Assembly (NCBI RefSeq): GCF_001664485.1
Contig: NZ_CP013630.1
Location: forward strand, 3,165,001 to 3,229,000
DNA: 64,000 nt
Source of the DNA: Rhizobium sp. N324
GTDB lineage: Bacteria > Pseudomonadota > Alphaproteobacteria > Rhizobiales > Rhizobiaceae
Direction: 5' to 3'
Of the stretch, positions 38,537 to 46,756 are shown piece after piece (position 1 is the first letter of the stretch; each line of letters starts with the position of its first letter). The notes below the pieces were generated by a model, which saw nothing but the letters and a program-made list of their open reading frames with translations, was not told the DNA's origin and did no database searches. The position numbers and the translations under genes were made by a program.

Positions 38537-39280
38537 TCAGCCCGGCCTTCCGGCCGGCGAGAAGGCGCTCATCGCGCCGGTGAAGGCTTTCGGCAGCGGC
38601 GAGGCGTAGGAGCCGCGCTTGCTGGTGGAAAGCCCGAGCGACACCAGCGCCTCGGCCTGCTTGACGGCGGCCGAGACACCGTCGACGACGGGCACGCCGT
38701 AGATATCCTGCAATTCCCTAGCCAGATCCGTCATGCCGGCGCAGCCGAGCACGATCGCCTCGGCGCCGTCTTCTTCAAGCGCCCGCTCGATCTCTGCCCT
38801 GAGCTTGCCGATCGCGCCCGATGCCGCATCTTCGAGCTCCAGCACCGGAATGTCGGAGGCGCGCACCTTGGCGCGCTCACCCATGCCGTAGCGGCGCACC
38901 AGATTGTCGATCAGCACCCGCGACCGTTCGAGCGTCGTCACCACGGTGAAACGCTGCGCCAGGAAGCCGGCCGTTGCGACGGCGGATTCGCAGAGCCCGA
39001 GGATCGGCACGTCGGCGAAGCTGCGCGCCGCTTCGAGCCCGGTATCGTCGAAGCAGGCAATGACGGCCGCGTCGTAGCCGGCCGCCTGTCGTTCCTTCAG
39101 TTCGGAAAGCAGGCCCGGGATCGCCAGCGCTCCGTCGTAATGGCCTTCGATGGAGACAGGCCCCATCGGCGAGGTGGCGGCGATGATCTCGGTGCCGGAT
39201 GCGGCCACCGCGCGCGCCGCGCGCGCCGCCTTCTCGGTCATGGAGGCGGTGGTGTTCGGATTGACGATGAGAATGCGCAT
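38537..39280 (-). CDS. Aspartate/glutamate (hydantoin-type) racemase
   Basis: The 247-residue protein begins MRILIVNPNTTASMTEK, typical of hydantoin/allantoin racemases. It has two catalytic cysteines in VIACFDDTGLEAA and IVLGCAGMTDLA. It inverts the chiral centre of a hydantoin, allantoin or amino acid. It is adjacent to the ABC permeases and followed by the flavin reductase, which points to catabolism of an imported chiral nitrogen compound. Confidence 0.87.
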   Translation of the reverse strand: MRILIVNPNTTASMTEKAARAARAVAASGTEIIAATSPMGPVSIEGHYDGALAIPGLLSELKERQAAGYDAAVIACFDDTGLEAARSFADVPILGLCESAVATAGFLAQRFTVVTTLERSRVLIDNLVRRYGMGERAKVRASDIPVLELEDAASGAIGKLRAEIERALEEDGAEAIVLGCAGMTDLARELQDIYGVPVVDGVSAAVKQAEALVSLGLSTSKRGSYASPLPKAFTGAMSAFSPAGRPG

Positions 39281-39281
39281 G

Positions 39282-40103
39282 TCAGTTGATCTTTGCCTGC
39301 CGCCGGCCGAGCATGATCATGATGCCGAGCGCGACGAGAATGATGGTGAAGGAAAACAGTGTCGTCACCGTGCCGAGCGCATAGAGCACCGGCGTCGTGA
39401 CATTGGTGGTCATGCCGTAGATTTCGAGCGGCAGCGTGTTGTAGCTGCCCGAGGTCATCAGCGTGCGGGCGAATTCGTCATAGGAGAGCGTGAAGCCGAA
39501 CAGACCGACGCCGATCAGGCTCGGCGCGATCATCGGCAACACGACATGGCGGAAGGTCTGCCAGGAGCTGGCGCCGAGGTCGCGCGCCGCCTCCTCATAG
39601 GCCGGCGAGAAGCGGTTGAAAACGGCAAACATGATCAGCACACCGAAGGGCAGCGTCCAGGTGAGATGCGCGCCGAAGGCCGAGGAATACCAGGCGGGCT
39701 TCAGCCCGCCCTCCTGGAAGACGACGCCGATGCCGAGCGAGACGATGATCGACGGCACGACGAGGCTGGCAACCGTGGCATAGAACAGCGCGGTCGAGCC
39801 GCGGAAACGGCGGCGGAAGGCAAGGCCGGCGAGCAGCGACACGGTGACGGTCACGACCATCACCATCAGCCCGAGGGTGAAGGAACGGCGGAAAGAGGCG
39901 CCGAAATCGCCGACTGCCTGCTTTTCGAACAGGTTGAAGAACCAGTGGGTGGAAACGCCGTTCATCGGGAAGGTCAGGCCGCCGTCCGGCCCCTGGAAGG
40001 AGAGGATCAGGATCGCCGAGAGCGGGCCGTAGAGGAACAGCACGAAGACGGCGAAGAAGATCGCCAGAAGATAGAATTCCAGGCCGCGTTTTTCGTGGTT
40101 CAT
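39282..40103 (-). CDS. ABC transporter permease (PotC type)
   Basis: The 273-residue permease has six membrane segments. The coupling motif is EEAARDLGASSWQTFRHVVLPMIAPSLIGVGLFGF. ATG 40103 starts MNHEKRGLEFYLL; the upstream in-frame extension overlaps the partner permease. It lies one base after that gene and one base before the racemase gene, so the operon is very tight. Confidence 0.88.
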   Translation of the reverse strand: MNHEKRGLEFYLLAIFFAVFVLFLYGPLSAILILSFQGPDGGLTFPMNGVSTHWFFNLFEKQAVGDFGASFRRSFTLGLMVMVVTVTVSLLAGLAFRRRFRGSTALFYATVASLVVPSIIVSLGIGVVFQEGGLKPAWYSSAFGAHLTWTLPFGVLIMFAVFNRFSPAYEEAARDLGASSWQTFRHVVLPMIAPSLIGVGLFGFTLSYDEFARTLMTSGSYNTLPLEIYGMTTNVTTPVLYALGTVTTLFSFTIILVALGIMIMLGRRQAKIN

Positions 40104-40104
40104 C

Positions 40105-41010
40105 TCAAAGCTCCTTGCGGATATCGACGACACGCAGGATGGCGGCGACCATCAAGAGCACGACGGCAAGCAGCACCACGGCATTGGCGGCCGCCGCCGG
40201 ATATTGTAGCAGCGACATCTGGTTCTTCATCATCAGCGCCACCGAGGCGCTCTGGCCGCCGGACATCACCTGCACCGTCGAGAAATCGGCCATGACGAGG
40301 GTGACGACGAAGATCGTGCCGATCGCCATGCCGGGTTTGGCGAGCGGAATGACGACGTTCCACAGCACCTGCCAGCCGGATGCGCCGGCATCACGCGCCG
40401 CCTCGAACAGCGACCGGTCGATGCGCATCAGCGTGTTGAAGATCGGCGTCACCATGAACAGCGTGTAGAGATGCACCATGGCGAGCACGACGGCGAAATC
40501 GGAATAGAGCAGCCATTCGATCGGCTGCGGGACGATACCCATTTTGATCAGCGACGAATTGACGAGGCCATTACGCCCGAGCACCGGGATCCACGAGATC
40601 ATGCGGATGATGTTCGAGGTCATGAACGGCACGGTGCAGACGAGGAAGAGGATCATCTGCGTCGAGGTCTTGCGGATATGGAAGGCCAGAAAATAAGCGA
40701 CCCAGAAACCGATGAGAAGCGTCAGCCCCCAGACGATGGCGGTGAATTTCAGCGTGTTGAGATAGGTCTTCCAGGTTACCCATGAACCGAGCGTATCGGT
40801 ATAGTTCATGGTGAGGAAGTCGGGATAGAGGCCAGCGAAATCATAATCCCAAAAGCTGACGACCGCGATCATGGCAATCGGCAGCAGGAAGAAGAAGCCG
40901 AGAATGGCGATCAGCGGTGTCGCCTGGAGATAGGAGATGGCCGAGGGGGAGAGGCGGAAGGCGCGGCTGCCGCGGCTATCCTCTTCCGTTTCTGCTGCGA
41001 TGGTTGCCAA
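40105..41010 (-). CDS. ABC transporter permease (PotB type)
   Basis: The permease has about six membrane segments and the loop EAARDAGASGWQVLWNVVIPLAKPGMAIG. The first ATG of the open frame is inside a REP-like repeat, so the start must lie below it. TTG 41010 (LATIAAETEED) has GGAG eight bases upstream and gives 301 residues, matching the family. The start codon remains the least certain part of this call. Confidence 0.85.
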   Translation of the reverse strand: MATIAAETEEDSRGSRAFRLSPSAISYLQATPLIAILGFFFLLPIAMIAVVSFWDYDFAGLYPDFLTMNYTDTLGSWVTWKTYLNTLKFTAIVWGLTLLIGFWVAYFLAFHIRKTSTQMILFLVCTVPFMTSNIIRMISWIPVLGRNGLVNSSLIKMGIVPQPIEWLLYSDFAVVLAMVHLYTLFMVTPIFNTLMRIDRSLFEAARDAGASGWQVLWNVVIPLAKPGMAIGTIFVVTLVMADFSTVQVMSGGQSASVALMMKNQMSLLQYPAAAANAVVLLAVVLLMVAAILRVVDIRKEL

Positions 41011-41057
41011 GTCAGGTTCTCCGATCTGATTACGACAGGTGGACGGAGGCGCGTGCA

Positions 41058-41366
41058 GCCCCCTCATCCGCCTGCCGGCACCTTCTCCCCGCTGGGGAGA
41101 AGAGGAATCGCGGCAGCGCCTGGGCCACCGCGAAGCTTGCTTTCGAATGGAGAGGTTCAAAAAGACCCCTCCCCAACCCTCCCCACAAGGGGGAGGGAGT
41201 TTCTTTGCCGCATCGCCTTCCGGCTCCCTCCCCCTTGTGGGGAGGGTTGGGGAGGGGAAAGCGGCAACCGCTGACGCGGCGATGAACTTGCAGTACGCGA
41301 CCCCAGCCGCGAACTCGCGCTTCTCCCCAGCGGGGAGAAGATGCCCGAAGGGCAGATGAGGGGGCG
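41058..41366. repeat. REP-like inverted repeats flanking the first long hairpin
   Basis: CCCCTCATCCGCCTGCCGGCACCTTCTCCCCGC (41061-41093) and its inverse, GCGGGGAGAAG...GGGCAGATGAGGGGG (41332-41366), form an outer inverted repeat about 300 bases apart. A long hairpin repeat lies between them. Confidence 0.75.
41166..41257. repeat. Long hairpin repeat, copy 1
   Basis: Arms CCCCTCCCCAACCCTCCCC... and its reverse complement, 34-38 bases each, face each other across a short spacer (TTTCTTTGCCGCATCGCCTTCCG). An almost identical copy occurs at 41417-41508, and a related one at 57601-57736. Confidence 0.85.
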
Positions 41367-41416
41367 GAGCGAAGCGACATCTTGAGTATCAGCGAAAGAC
41401 AATGCTCAAGAAAAGA

Positions 41417-41508
41417 CCCCTCCCCAACCCTCCCCACAAGGGGGAGGGAGTTTCTTTGCCGCACAGCCTCCGGACTCCCTCCCCCTTGTGGGGAGGGTTG
41501 GGGAGGGG
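41417..41508. repeat. Long hairpin repeat, copy 2
   Basis: Same arms as copy 1 with a slightly changed spacer (TTTCTTTGCCGCACAGCCTCCGGA). It ends 25 bases before the binding-protein stop codon, so it also lies where a terminator or mRNA stabiliser would be expected. Confidence 0.85.
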
Positions 41509-41532
41509 AAAGCGGCAATCGCCGACTTTGCC

Positions 41533-42831
41533 TTACGCCGCGATGAACTCGTTCCAGCGGCGGACCATGTAGCGGTCTTCGTCCATGACCGAGTTCCAGC
41601 AGGCGACGGCGCCCATGCGGGCTTCGAAGGCGCCGCCGTCGCGCACGGCTCCGGCCTTCTCCATGACCTTGCCCTCGGGCGACAGGATGTCGCCCTGCGC
41701 CGGCTTGCCCTCGATCCAGTAGCCCCATTCGTCTGCCGACATGAAACCCTTGGCAGTGTCCATGCAGGCGGAATAGTAGCCCTGGCGGTTGAGATAGCCG
41801 CCGACCCAGCCTGATGTGTACCAGTTGATGTACTCGTAAGCCGCGTCGAGCTCGGCGCCCTTCAGGTGCGAGGCAAGGCCGAGACCGCCGCCCCAGGCGC
41901 GGTAGCCTTCCTTGAGCGGCTGGAAGGTGCAGGCGATGCCCTTGGAGCGGACGGCGGCGACGGCCGGCGACCACATCGACTGGATGACGACTTCGCCCGA
42001 GGCCATCAGGTTGACCGACTCGTCGAACGACTTCCAGAAGGCGCGGAACTGGCCGTCGCCCTTGGTCTTGATCAGGAATTCGATCGTCTTGTCGATCTCT
42101 TCCTTCGTCATGTTGCCCTTGTCGGCATATTTGATCTTGCCGGCGGCTTCCATGATCATCGCCGCATCCATGATGCCGATCGACGGAATGTTGAGGATCG
42201 CGGTCTTGCCCTTGAAGGCCGGATCGAGAATATCGGCCCAGCTGGTGATCGGACGGCCGGTAAGGTCGGGGCGGATGCCGAGCGTATCGGCGTTATAGAT
42301 GGTGGGAACCATCGTCATCCACTGGGTCGGTTCCTTGGCGAATTTCTTGGAACCCTGCGCCTCGACGAAGCCGACCGTGTGCGGCGCTGTGCCCTGGGCG
42401 ATGACGCTGTCCGGCTTCAGCTTGCCGTTGATGAACAGCGGCACGATCTTGTCGTAATATTTCAGCTTCTTGACGTCCATCGGCTGCAGCACGCCTGTCG
42501 GGAACACCTTCTTGGCGATCCAGTATTCGATATCGGCAATGTCGTAGCTGTCGGGCTGGGTGACGGCGCGCTGGGCGGCGGCGTCGGAATCGGTCGCCGT
42601 CATCTCCAGCGTGATGCCGAGATCGGCCTTGCACTTCTCGGCGATGGCATTGATGTTCGAAACGCCGGTGCCGAACTGGCGAAGCGTGATGTTCGTCTTC
42701 GCCCAGATTGTCGGGAAGCCGGTGATCGCGCCGGAGCCGGCGATGGCGCCGACGGCGGCGGCACCCGTCTTCAGCAGCGTGCGGCGGGAAAGACCCTTCC
42801 CAGCCTTGGTCGATGTCATCTCAGTCGTCAT
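41533..42831 (-). CDS. ABC transporter substrate-binding protein, Tat-exported (PotD/PotF type)
   Basis: The 432-residue protein has a twin-arginine signal (SRRTLLKTGAAAVGAIAG, residues 15-32). The mature family 1 domain contains VFPTGVLQPMD, WADILDPAFKGKTAIL and VIQSMWSPAVAAVRSKGI, similar to polyamine/opine-type binding proteins. It lies between the ATPase and permease genes of one importer. The ligand may be a hydantoin-like or amino compound given the linked racemase; not proven. Confidence 0.88.
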   Translation of the reverse strand: MTTEMTSTKAGKGLSRRTLLKTGAAAVGAIAGSGAITGFPTIWAKTNITLRQFGTGVSNINAIAEKCKADLGITLEMTATDSDAAAQRAVTQPDSYDIADIEYWIAKKVFPTGVLQPMDVKKLKYYDKIVPLFINGKLKPDSVIAQGTAPHTVGFVEAQGSKKFAKEPTQWMTMVPTIYNADTLGIRPDLTGRPITSWADILDPAFKGKTAILNIPSIGIMDAAMIMEAAGKIKYADKGNMTKEEIDKTIEFLIKTKGDGQFRAFWKSFDESVNLMASGEVVIQSMWSPAVAAVRSKGIACTFQPLKEGYRAWGGGLGLASHLKGAELDAAYEYINWYTSGWVGGYLNRQGYYSACMDTAKGFMSADEWGYWIEGKPAQGDILSPEGKVMEKAGAVRDGGAFEARMGAVACWNSVMDEDRYMVRRWNEFIAA

Positions 42832-42876
42832 GTCAGTTCCCCTTTTTGTTGATGCGGAAGGATGGATGGTGATGGT

Positions 42877-43965
42877 TCATGCGGAAGAGCGGCCGAGAAG
42901 AACGGCATCCTCGAGCGCCCAGCTGAGCGCGACGGCATCGCCGACCGAAACCGGCCGGGCGAAATAGTCGCTGTCGTCTGATATGACGGTGAAGTCGTCG
43001 CTGCCGGCGCCGGTAACGGTGATCTTCACCGAGGAGCCGCGATATTCGACGTTGGAGACGGTGCCGTTGAAGCCGAGCGTCCATTCGGTCGCCACCTGCA
43101 GGCGCACGCGGTCGGTGCGGATGCCGATATCGACCAGTTCGCCGACCTCCCTGCCCGCCCCGCGCACGGAAAAGCTCTGCCCCTCCGGCACGGTCATGAC
43201 GAGCACGCCGTTCTCGCTGGAGGTCACCCGGCCCGACAGCACGTTGTGATCGCCCATGAAGCGGGCGACAAAGGCGGTTGCCGGCTTCTCGAACACTTCG
43301 CGGGGCGCGGCCGCCTGCTCGATCCGGCCGTCATTCATGATGACCATGATATCGGCGAGCGCCATCGCCTCTTCCTGGCTGTGGGTGACATGGACGAAGG
43401 TGATGCCGAGCGACTTCTGCAGCTTCTTGAGTTCGGCGCGCATGCGGATCTTCAGGAATGGATCGAGCGCCGACAGCGGCTCGTCGAGCAGCAGCGCCTC
43501 CGGATCGGTGATCAGCGCGCGCGCCAGCGCCACACGCTGCTGCTGGCCGCCGGAAAGCTGGGCCGGGCGCCTGGAGGCATAGGGCTCCATCTGCATCAGC
43601 TTCAGCAAGTCAAGCGCCTTGGCCCGCCGCTCGGCCTTATCGACGCCCTTCATCTTCAGGCTGAAGGCGACATTGTCGATGAGATCGAGATGCGGAAACA
43701 GCGCATAGGACTGGAACATCATCGCCGTGCCGCGCCTGGCCGGCGGAAAATCGGTGACGACTGTATTGCCGAGCCGGATATCGCCCGACGAAATGCTCTC
43801 ATGGCCAGCAATCATGCGCAGCGTCGAGGTCTTGCCGCAGCCCGACGGGCCGAGGAAGCAGCAATAGGCGCCGGCCGGAATTTTCAGGCTGATGGCATGG
43901 ACGGCCGTTGTCGCCCCATAGACCTTCGAAACGGATACTATATCGATCTCTGCCGCTTTCGACAT
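42877..43965 (-). CDS. ABC transporter ATP-binding protein (PotA type)
   Basis: The 362-residue ATPase has Walker A GPSGCGKT, MMFQSYALFPHLDL, signature LSGGQQQR, Walker B ALLLDEPLSALDP and VTHSQEEAMALAD, followed by a C-terminal TOBE domain. Two adjacent ATGs exist at 43968 and 43965; AGGGGA is better spaced for 43965. It is the first gene of the operon, divergent from the GntR regulator. Confidence 0.9.
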   Translation of the reverse strand: MSKAAEIDIVSVSKVYGATTAVHAISLKIPAGAYCCFLGPSGCGKTSTLRMIAGHESISSGDIRLGNTVVTDFPPARRGTAMMFQSYALFPHLDLIDNVAFSLKMKGVDKAERRAKALDLLKLMQMEPYASRRPAQLSGGQQQRVALARALITDPEALLLDEPLSALDPFLKIRMRAELKKLQKSLGITFVHVTHSQEEAMALADIMVIMNDGRIEQAAAPREVFEKPATAFVARFMGDHNVLSGRVTSSENGVLVMTVPEGQSFSVRGAGREVGELVDIGIRTDRVRLQVATEWTLGFNGTVSNVEYRGSSVKITVTGAGSDDFTVISDDSDYFARPVSVGDAVALSWALEDAVLLGRSSA

Positions 43966-44231
43966 CATGCCTTCCCCTGTTTGGAAAAGACGATGCATCT
44001 GCCGTGCCAGATTCCGTTGCACCAACCAAACCATTGTGAAACAACAGTTTTATCGATGATCCATCGATGAGGTAAAATTATGGGCAAGGCAGTGTCTGCA
44101 CATGATTTAGGCTATCGTGCTCAATTTGTGCAGAAAATCGTATACAATTCCCTCGGCTTTTCGGGCACAAATTCCGTTTAACTTTTGCCGCGAAGCCGGA
44201 TATGGTTTGCCCGCCATCAGGGAATGATTTC

Positions 44232-44942
44232 ATGAAATCCGCCGCCAAGGCTATGCAGGCCGAAGAATCCGCCGAAACCGGCGCGCAACAGATCCGCGAC
44301 GCCATTCGCGAGGCGATCGTCGAGCGCCGGCTTTCACCCGGCACCAAACTTTCGGAAAGCGATGTCGGCAATCTGTTCAACGTCAGCCGCACGCTCGCCC
44401 GCGCCGCCCTGCAGGCGCTCTCGTATGAGGGCCTCGTCAGCGTCGAGAAGAACCGCGGCGCCTTCGTCGCCTATCCCTCGCCGGAGGAGGCCCGCCAGAT
44501 CTTTTCCGCCCGCCGCCTGGTCGAACCCGGCATATTGCGTGAGGCGGCGGCGCGGATCACCGCGGATGATATCAGCCAGCTGAAACAGCTGTTGCTGGAG
44601 GAAGGCCGGCTGATGAGCGAACGCGGCCAGACGGCGCGACGCGCCGAGATCAAGGCGTCGGGCGATTTCCATCTGATGCTGGCGGAGATCTCAGGCAATG
44701 CAATCATGCAGCGCTTCATGGAAGAGCTCGTGGCCCGCTCATCCCTGGTGATTGCCCTTTACGGCCAGTCCACCGCATCGAGCTGCGGCCATTCCGAACA
44801 TGGCGAGATCATCTCGGCGATCGAAAGCAACGACCTCGACCGCGCCTGCCGGCTGATGCTGCATCACATCGCCCATATCGAGACCGATCTCGACCTGCGC
44901 GAACGCAAGAGCCTCGGGCTCAAGGAAGCCTTCGAGCTTTAA
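44232..44942 (+). CDS. GntR family transcriptional regulator (FadR/VanR subfamily)
   Basis: The 236-residue regulator has a winged helix (QQIRDAIREAIVERRLSPGTKLSESDVGNLFNVSRTLARAALQALSYEGLV) and an FCD ligand domain with ARRLVEPGILREAA, DFHLMLAEISGN and HSEHGEIISAIES, the His/Asp metal-site pattern. ATG 44232 is preferred over 44202 because GGGA precedes it. It is divergent from the ABC/racemase operon and probably represses it. Confidence 0.88.
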   Translation: MKSAAKAMQAEESAETGAQQIRDAIREAIVERRLSPGTKLSESDVGNLFNVSRTLARAALQALSYEGLVSVEKNRGAFVAYPSPEEARQIFSARRLVEPGILREAAARITADDISQLKQLLLEEGRLMSERGQTARRAEIKASGDFHLMLAEISGNAIMQRFMEELVARSSLVIALYGQSTASSCGHSEHGEIISAIESNDLDRACRLMLHHIAHIETDLDLRERKSLGLKEAFEL

Positions 44943-44985
44943 GAAGCAGGAGACATCGGACGCACGTCACGCGGAGTTCCGAACC

Positions 44986-45399
44986 CTACCAAGGCGTCTG
45001 CTTCGGCAGCATCTCGAGGGCCGCGAAAATATCCTCCGCGGGCCTCGGCTCGCTCGAGCGCAGTTTCACGGTTCCGTCGCGACCGATCAGGATTAGCCCG
45101 AACTCGCCGGACGGCGGCCCCTGCAGCCGCTCTCTGACCTCGTCGGCATCAAGTTCGGAGCCGTCGTCGAGCAGCGAGAAAGCGCCGCCGCCGGCGATGA
45201 TGAAAACCTCGATGTCTTCCTCGATGAGACGCATATGCGCGTTCCGCAGCCATTCGTCCTGGATGACGGCGCGGTCGTCCTGCGCATCGGCAAAGATGAT
45301 CAGCACCCGCTTCCTGTCGCGAAACTGCTCGAGCGATTGCGGAAGTTCCGGCTCACGCCGCGGCGTGCCGATGATTTCTTGAACGATGGATTTCAGCAT
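44986..45399 (-). CDS. DUF4174 domain-containing protein
   Basis: The 137-residue protein (LEQFRDRKRVLIIFADAQDDRAVIQDEWLRNAHMRLIEEDIEVFII...FGLILIGRDGTVKLRSSEPRPAEDIFAALEMLP) matches the DUF4174 thioredoxin-like pattern without active cysteines. ATG 45399 has GAGGA nine bases upstream; an earlier ATG at 45408 abuts that site. Function unknown. Confidence 0.78.
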   Translation of the reverse strand: MLKSIVQEIIGTPRREPELPQSLEQFRDRKRVLIIFADAQDDRAVIQDEWLRNAHMRLIEEDIEVFIIAGGGAFSLLDDGSELDADEVRERLQGPPSGEFGLILIGRDGTVKLRSSEPRPAEDIFAALEMLPKQTPW

Positions 45400-45476
45400 G
45401 GTGCTCATTCCTCACCCGCACGGGCGGCGGGCATGCCAGTAAACGGCTGGCAATCGGCGAGGTTCCGCCAGGAAGC

Positions 45477-45511
45477 GGAAAAGGATCGCAGCCGGGGCCG
45501 CGATCCTTTTT
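45477..45511 (-). terminator. Terminator after the 45515 gene
   Basis: AAAAGGATCGC and GCGATCCTTTT pair around a 10-base GC-rich loop, just past the stop of the small gene at 45515-45898. The hairpin works in either orientation. Confidence 0.75.
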
Positions 45512-45514
45512 CCG

Positions 45515-45898
45515 TCAGTCGCGGCTCTGATCTTCGGCTGCATGAGCCGAAACGGCCACGAGATCGACCGTGCCGTTGGCAAGAAGGCGCTTGCGCACCA
45601 GCACGCGCATGACGCGCGCCGCCGTCGAAAAGGTCATCTGGTCGAGCGGGCCTTCGCCCTCCCACGGCTTGGTCAGCCGCTCGGTGACGGCGCCGACGAT
45701 ATTCATCGGCACGATGTCGGTGCATTCGCGCATGGCTTCGAAAACGAAGCTGATCGGGATGACGCGTCCTTCGTGGGTCACGATCGGCTCGGTCACTTCG
45801 CTGTCCCATTCCTCGAAGGCATAGAGCGCTTCGCGAAACAGCTGCTGGAGGGTAAACGGCGCGTGGCCGTCATGAAGTGGCGGCAGGGCATTCATCAT
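45515..45898 (-). CDS. Conserved hypothetical protein
   Basis: I do not recognise this 127-residue acidic protein (MMNALPPLHDGHAPFTLQQLFREALYAFEEWDSEV). It has no membrane segment or signal peptide. GAGGAGAC lies 5 bases before ATG 45898, which is a convincing start. It is followed by its own terminator. Confidence 0.65.
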   Translation of the reverse strand: MMNALPPLHDGHAPFTLQQLFREALYAFEEWDSEVTEPIVTHEGRVIPISFVFEAMRECTDIVPMNIVGAVTERLTKPWEGEGPLDQMTFSTAARVMRVLVRKRLLANGTVDLVAVSAHAAEDQSRD

Positions 45899-46249
45899 GT
45901 CTGTCTCCTCTTGATGGGTTGAGGCCAAAGTCCTCCGGTATCGGTCGCGCCAACGCGGGGAACGGACGTTTTTTGCTGCCCCTGCGAACCGATTAACACG
46001 ATTGATTCTATAGACTAACGCGCCGGGGTAAAGCCCATTTATCGGCCTTCGCGGAAGCCAATTCCATAAGGCGCTGATTTTCTTGCGTGTTTTAGGCGAA
46101 ATTTTCGTCACCGCCACCTTTGCTGAAAATCCATGCCCCAGCCCCTGGATCGCCCCACAATGGCGAAAAAACGCTGCAAATTCACGGAACTTTTGCCGCT
46201 GTAATCTGTTTTGTTCTCACATTTCGAAAACAGTCTGGGGTAATCACCA
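45899..46249. other. Divergent intergenic region with stress-type promoter
   Basis: No gene is seen in these 351 bases. It carries promoters for the flanking divergent small genes, including an EcfG-like signal at 46186-46211. Confidence 0.5.
46186..46211 (+). promoter_or_regulatory. Candidate EcfG (general stress response) promoter
   Basis: GGAAC at 46186-46190, a 17-base spacer and GTTT at 46208-46211 fit the alphaproteobacterial EcfG consensus GGAAC-N16/17-cGTT. It lies 38 bases before the 80-residue gene and upstream of a DUF2934 gene. Confidence 0.45.
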
Positions 46250-46492
46250 ATGACGCAAATCCGTGAACCGGAGCGCCGAAGCAGGATCCTGCGCGGCCGT
46301 CCCTACAGCCTTGACGAATTCGCCTCCAAATACGGCCTGGGCGGCGAGCAGGCTGAAAGCCTCTTTACCCGTTTCGGGCCGTCCTCGATCGAACTGGACC
46401 TGCTGATGGCCGCCAAGCGCCGCTTGCCGGTTCGGGAAGACGGGCCGGTTCCGCAGGACAGGCCGGTTCCGCAGGACGGAATTGCCGAATAA
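46250..46492 (+). CDS. Small hypothetical protein
   Basis: The 80-residue protein (RSRILRGRPYSLDEFASKYGLGGEQAESLFTRFGPSSIELDLLMAAKR) has a helix-turn-helix-like central stretch. Its C terminus repeats GPVPQD/RPVPQD, from a 12-base duplication in the DNA (CCGGTTCCGCAGGACAGG...). It is 24 bases upstream of a DUF2934 gene and probably co-transcribed. I do not recognise a family. Confidence 0.65.
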   Translation: MTQIREPERRSRILRGRPYSLDEFASKYGLGGEQAESLFTRFGPSSIELDLLMAAKRRLPVREDGPVPQDRPVPQDGIAE

Positions 46493-46516
46493 CGCCTTCA
46501 CGAATGGAATGGGTAA

Positions 46517-46756
46517 ATGAGCGACAGACGTCACGAATGGATCAGCAAAAGAGCCTACGCGATCTGGGAAGAACAGGGCCGCCCCGACGGCCGTGATGAC
46601 GATCACTGGCGCCAGGCGGTGGCCGAACGCAATGCACTGGAACGCACGCAAGCCTCTATCGACGGCCGCGAGGTGCTGGTGAAATTTCGCCCGAAGCAGC
46701 CGAAGCCGGAAATACCGCTCCAGGACTGGATCAATCCGTCGACCAAGGTTGGATGA
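46517..46756 (+). CDS. DUF2934 domain-containing protein
   Basis: The 79-residue protein begins RHEWISKRAYAIWEEQGRPDGRDDDHWRQAVAE, the short DUF2934 motif (AY-IWE-GRP-G-D--HW). Such genes are common in rhizobia, often several per genome. The role is unknown. Confidence 0.85.
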   Translation: MSDRRHEWISKRAYAIWEEQGRPDGRDDDHWRQAVAERNALERTQASIDGREVLVKFRPKQPKPEIPLQDWINPSTKVG

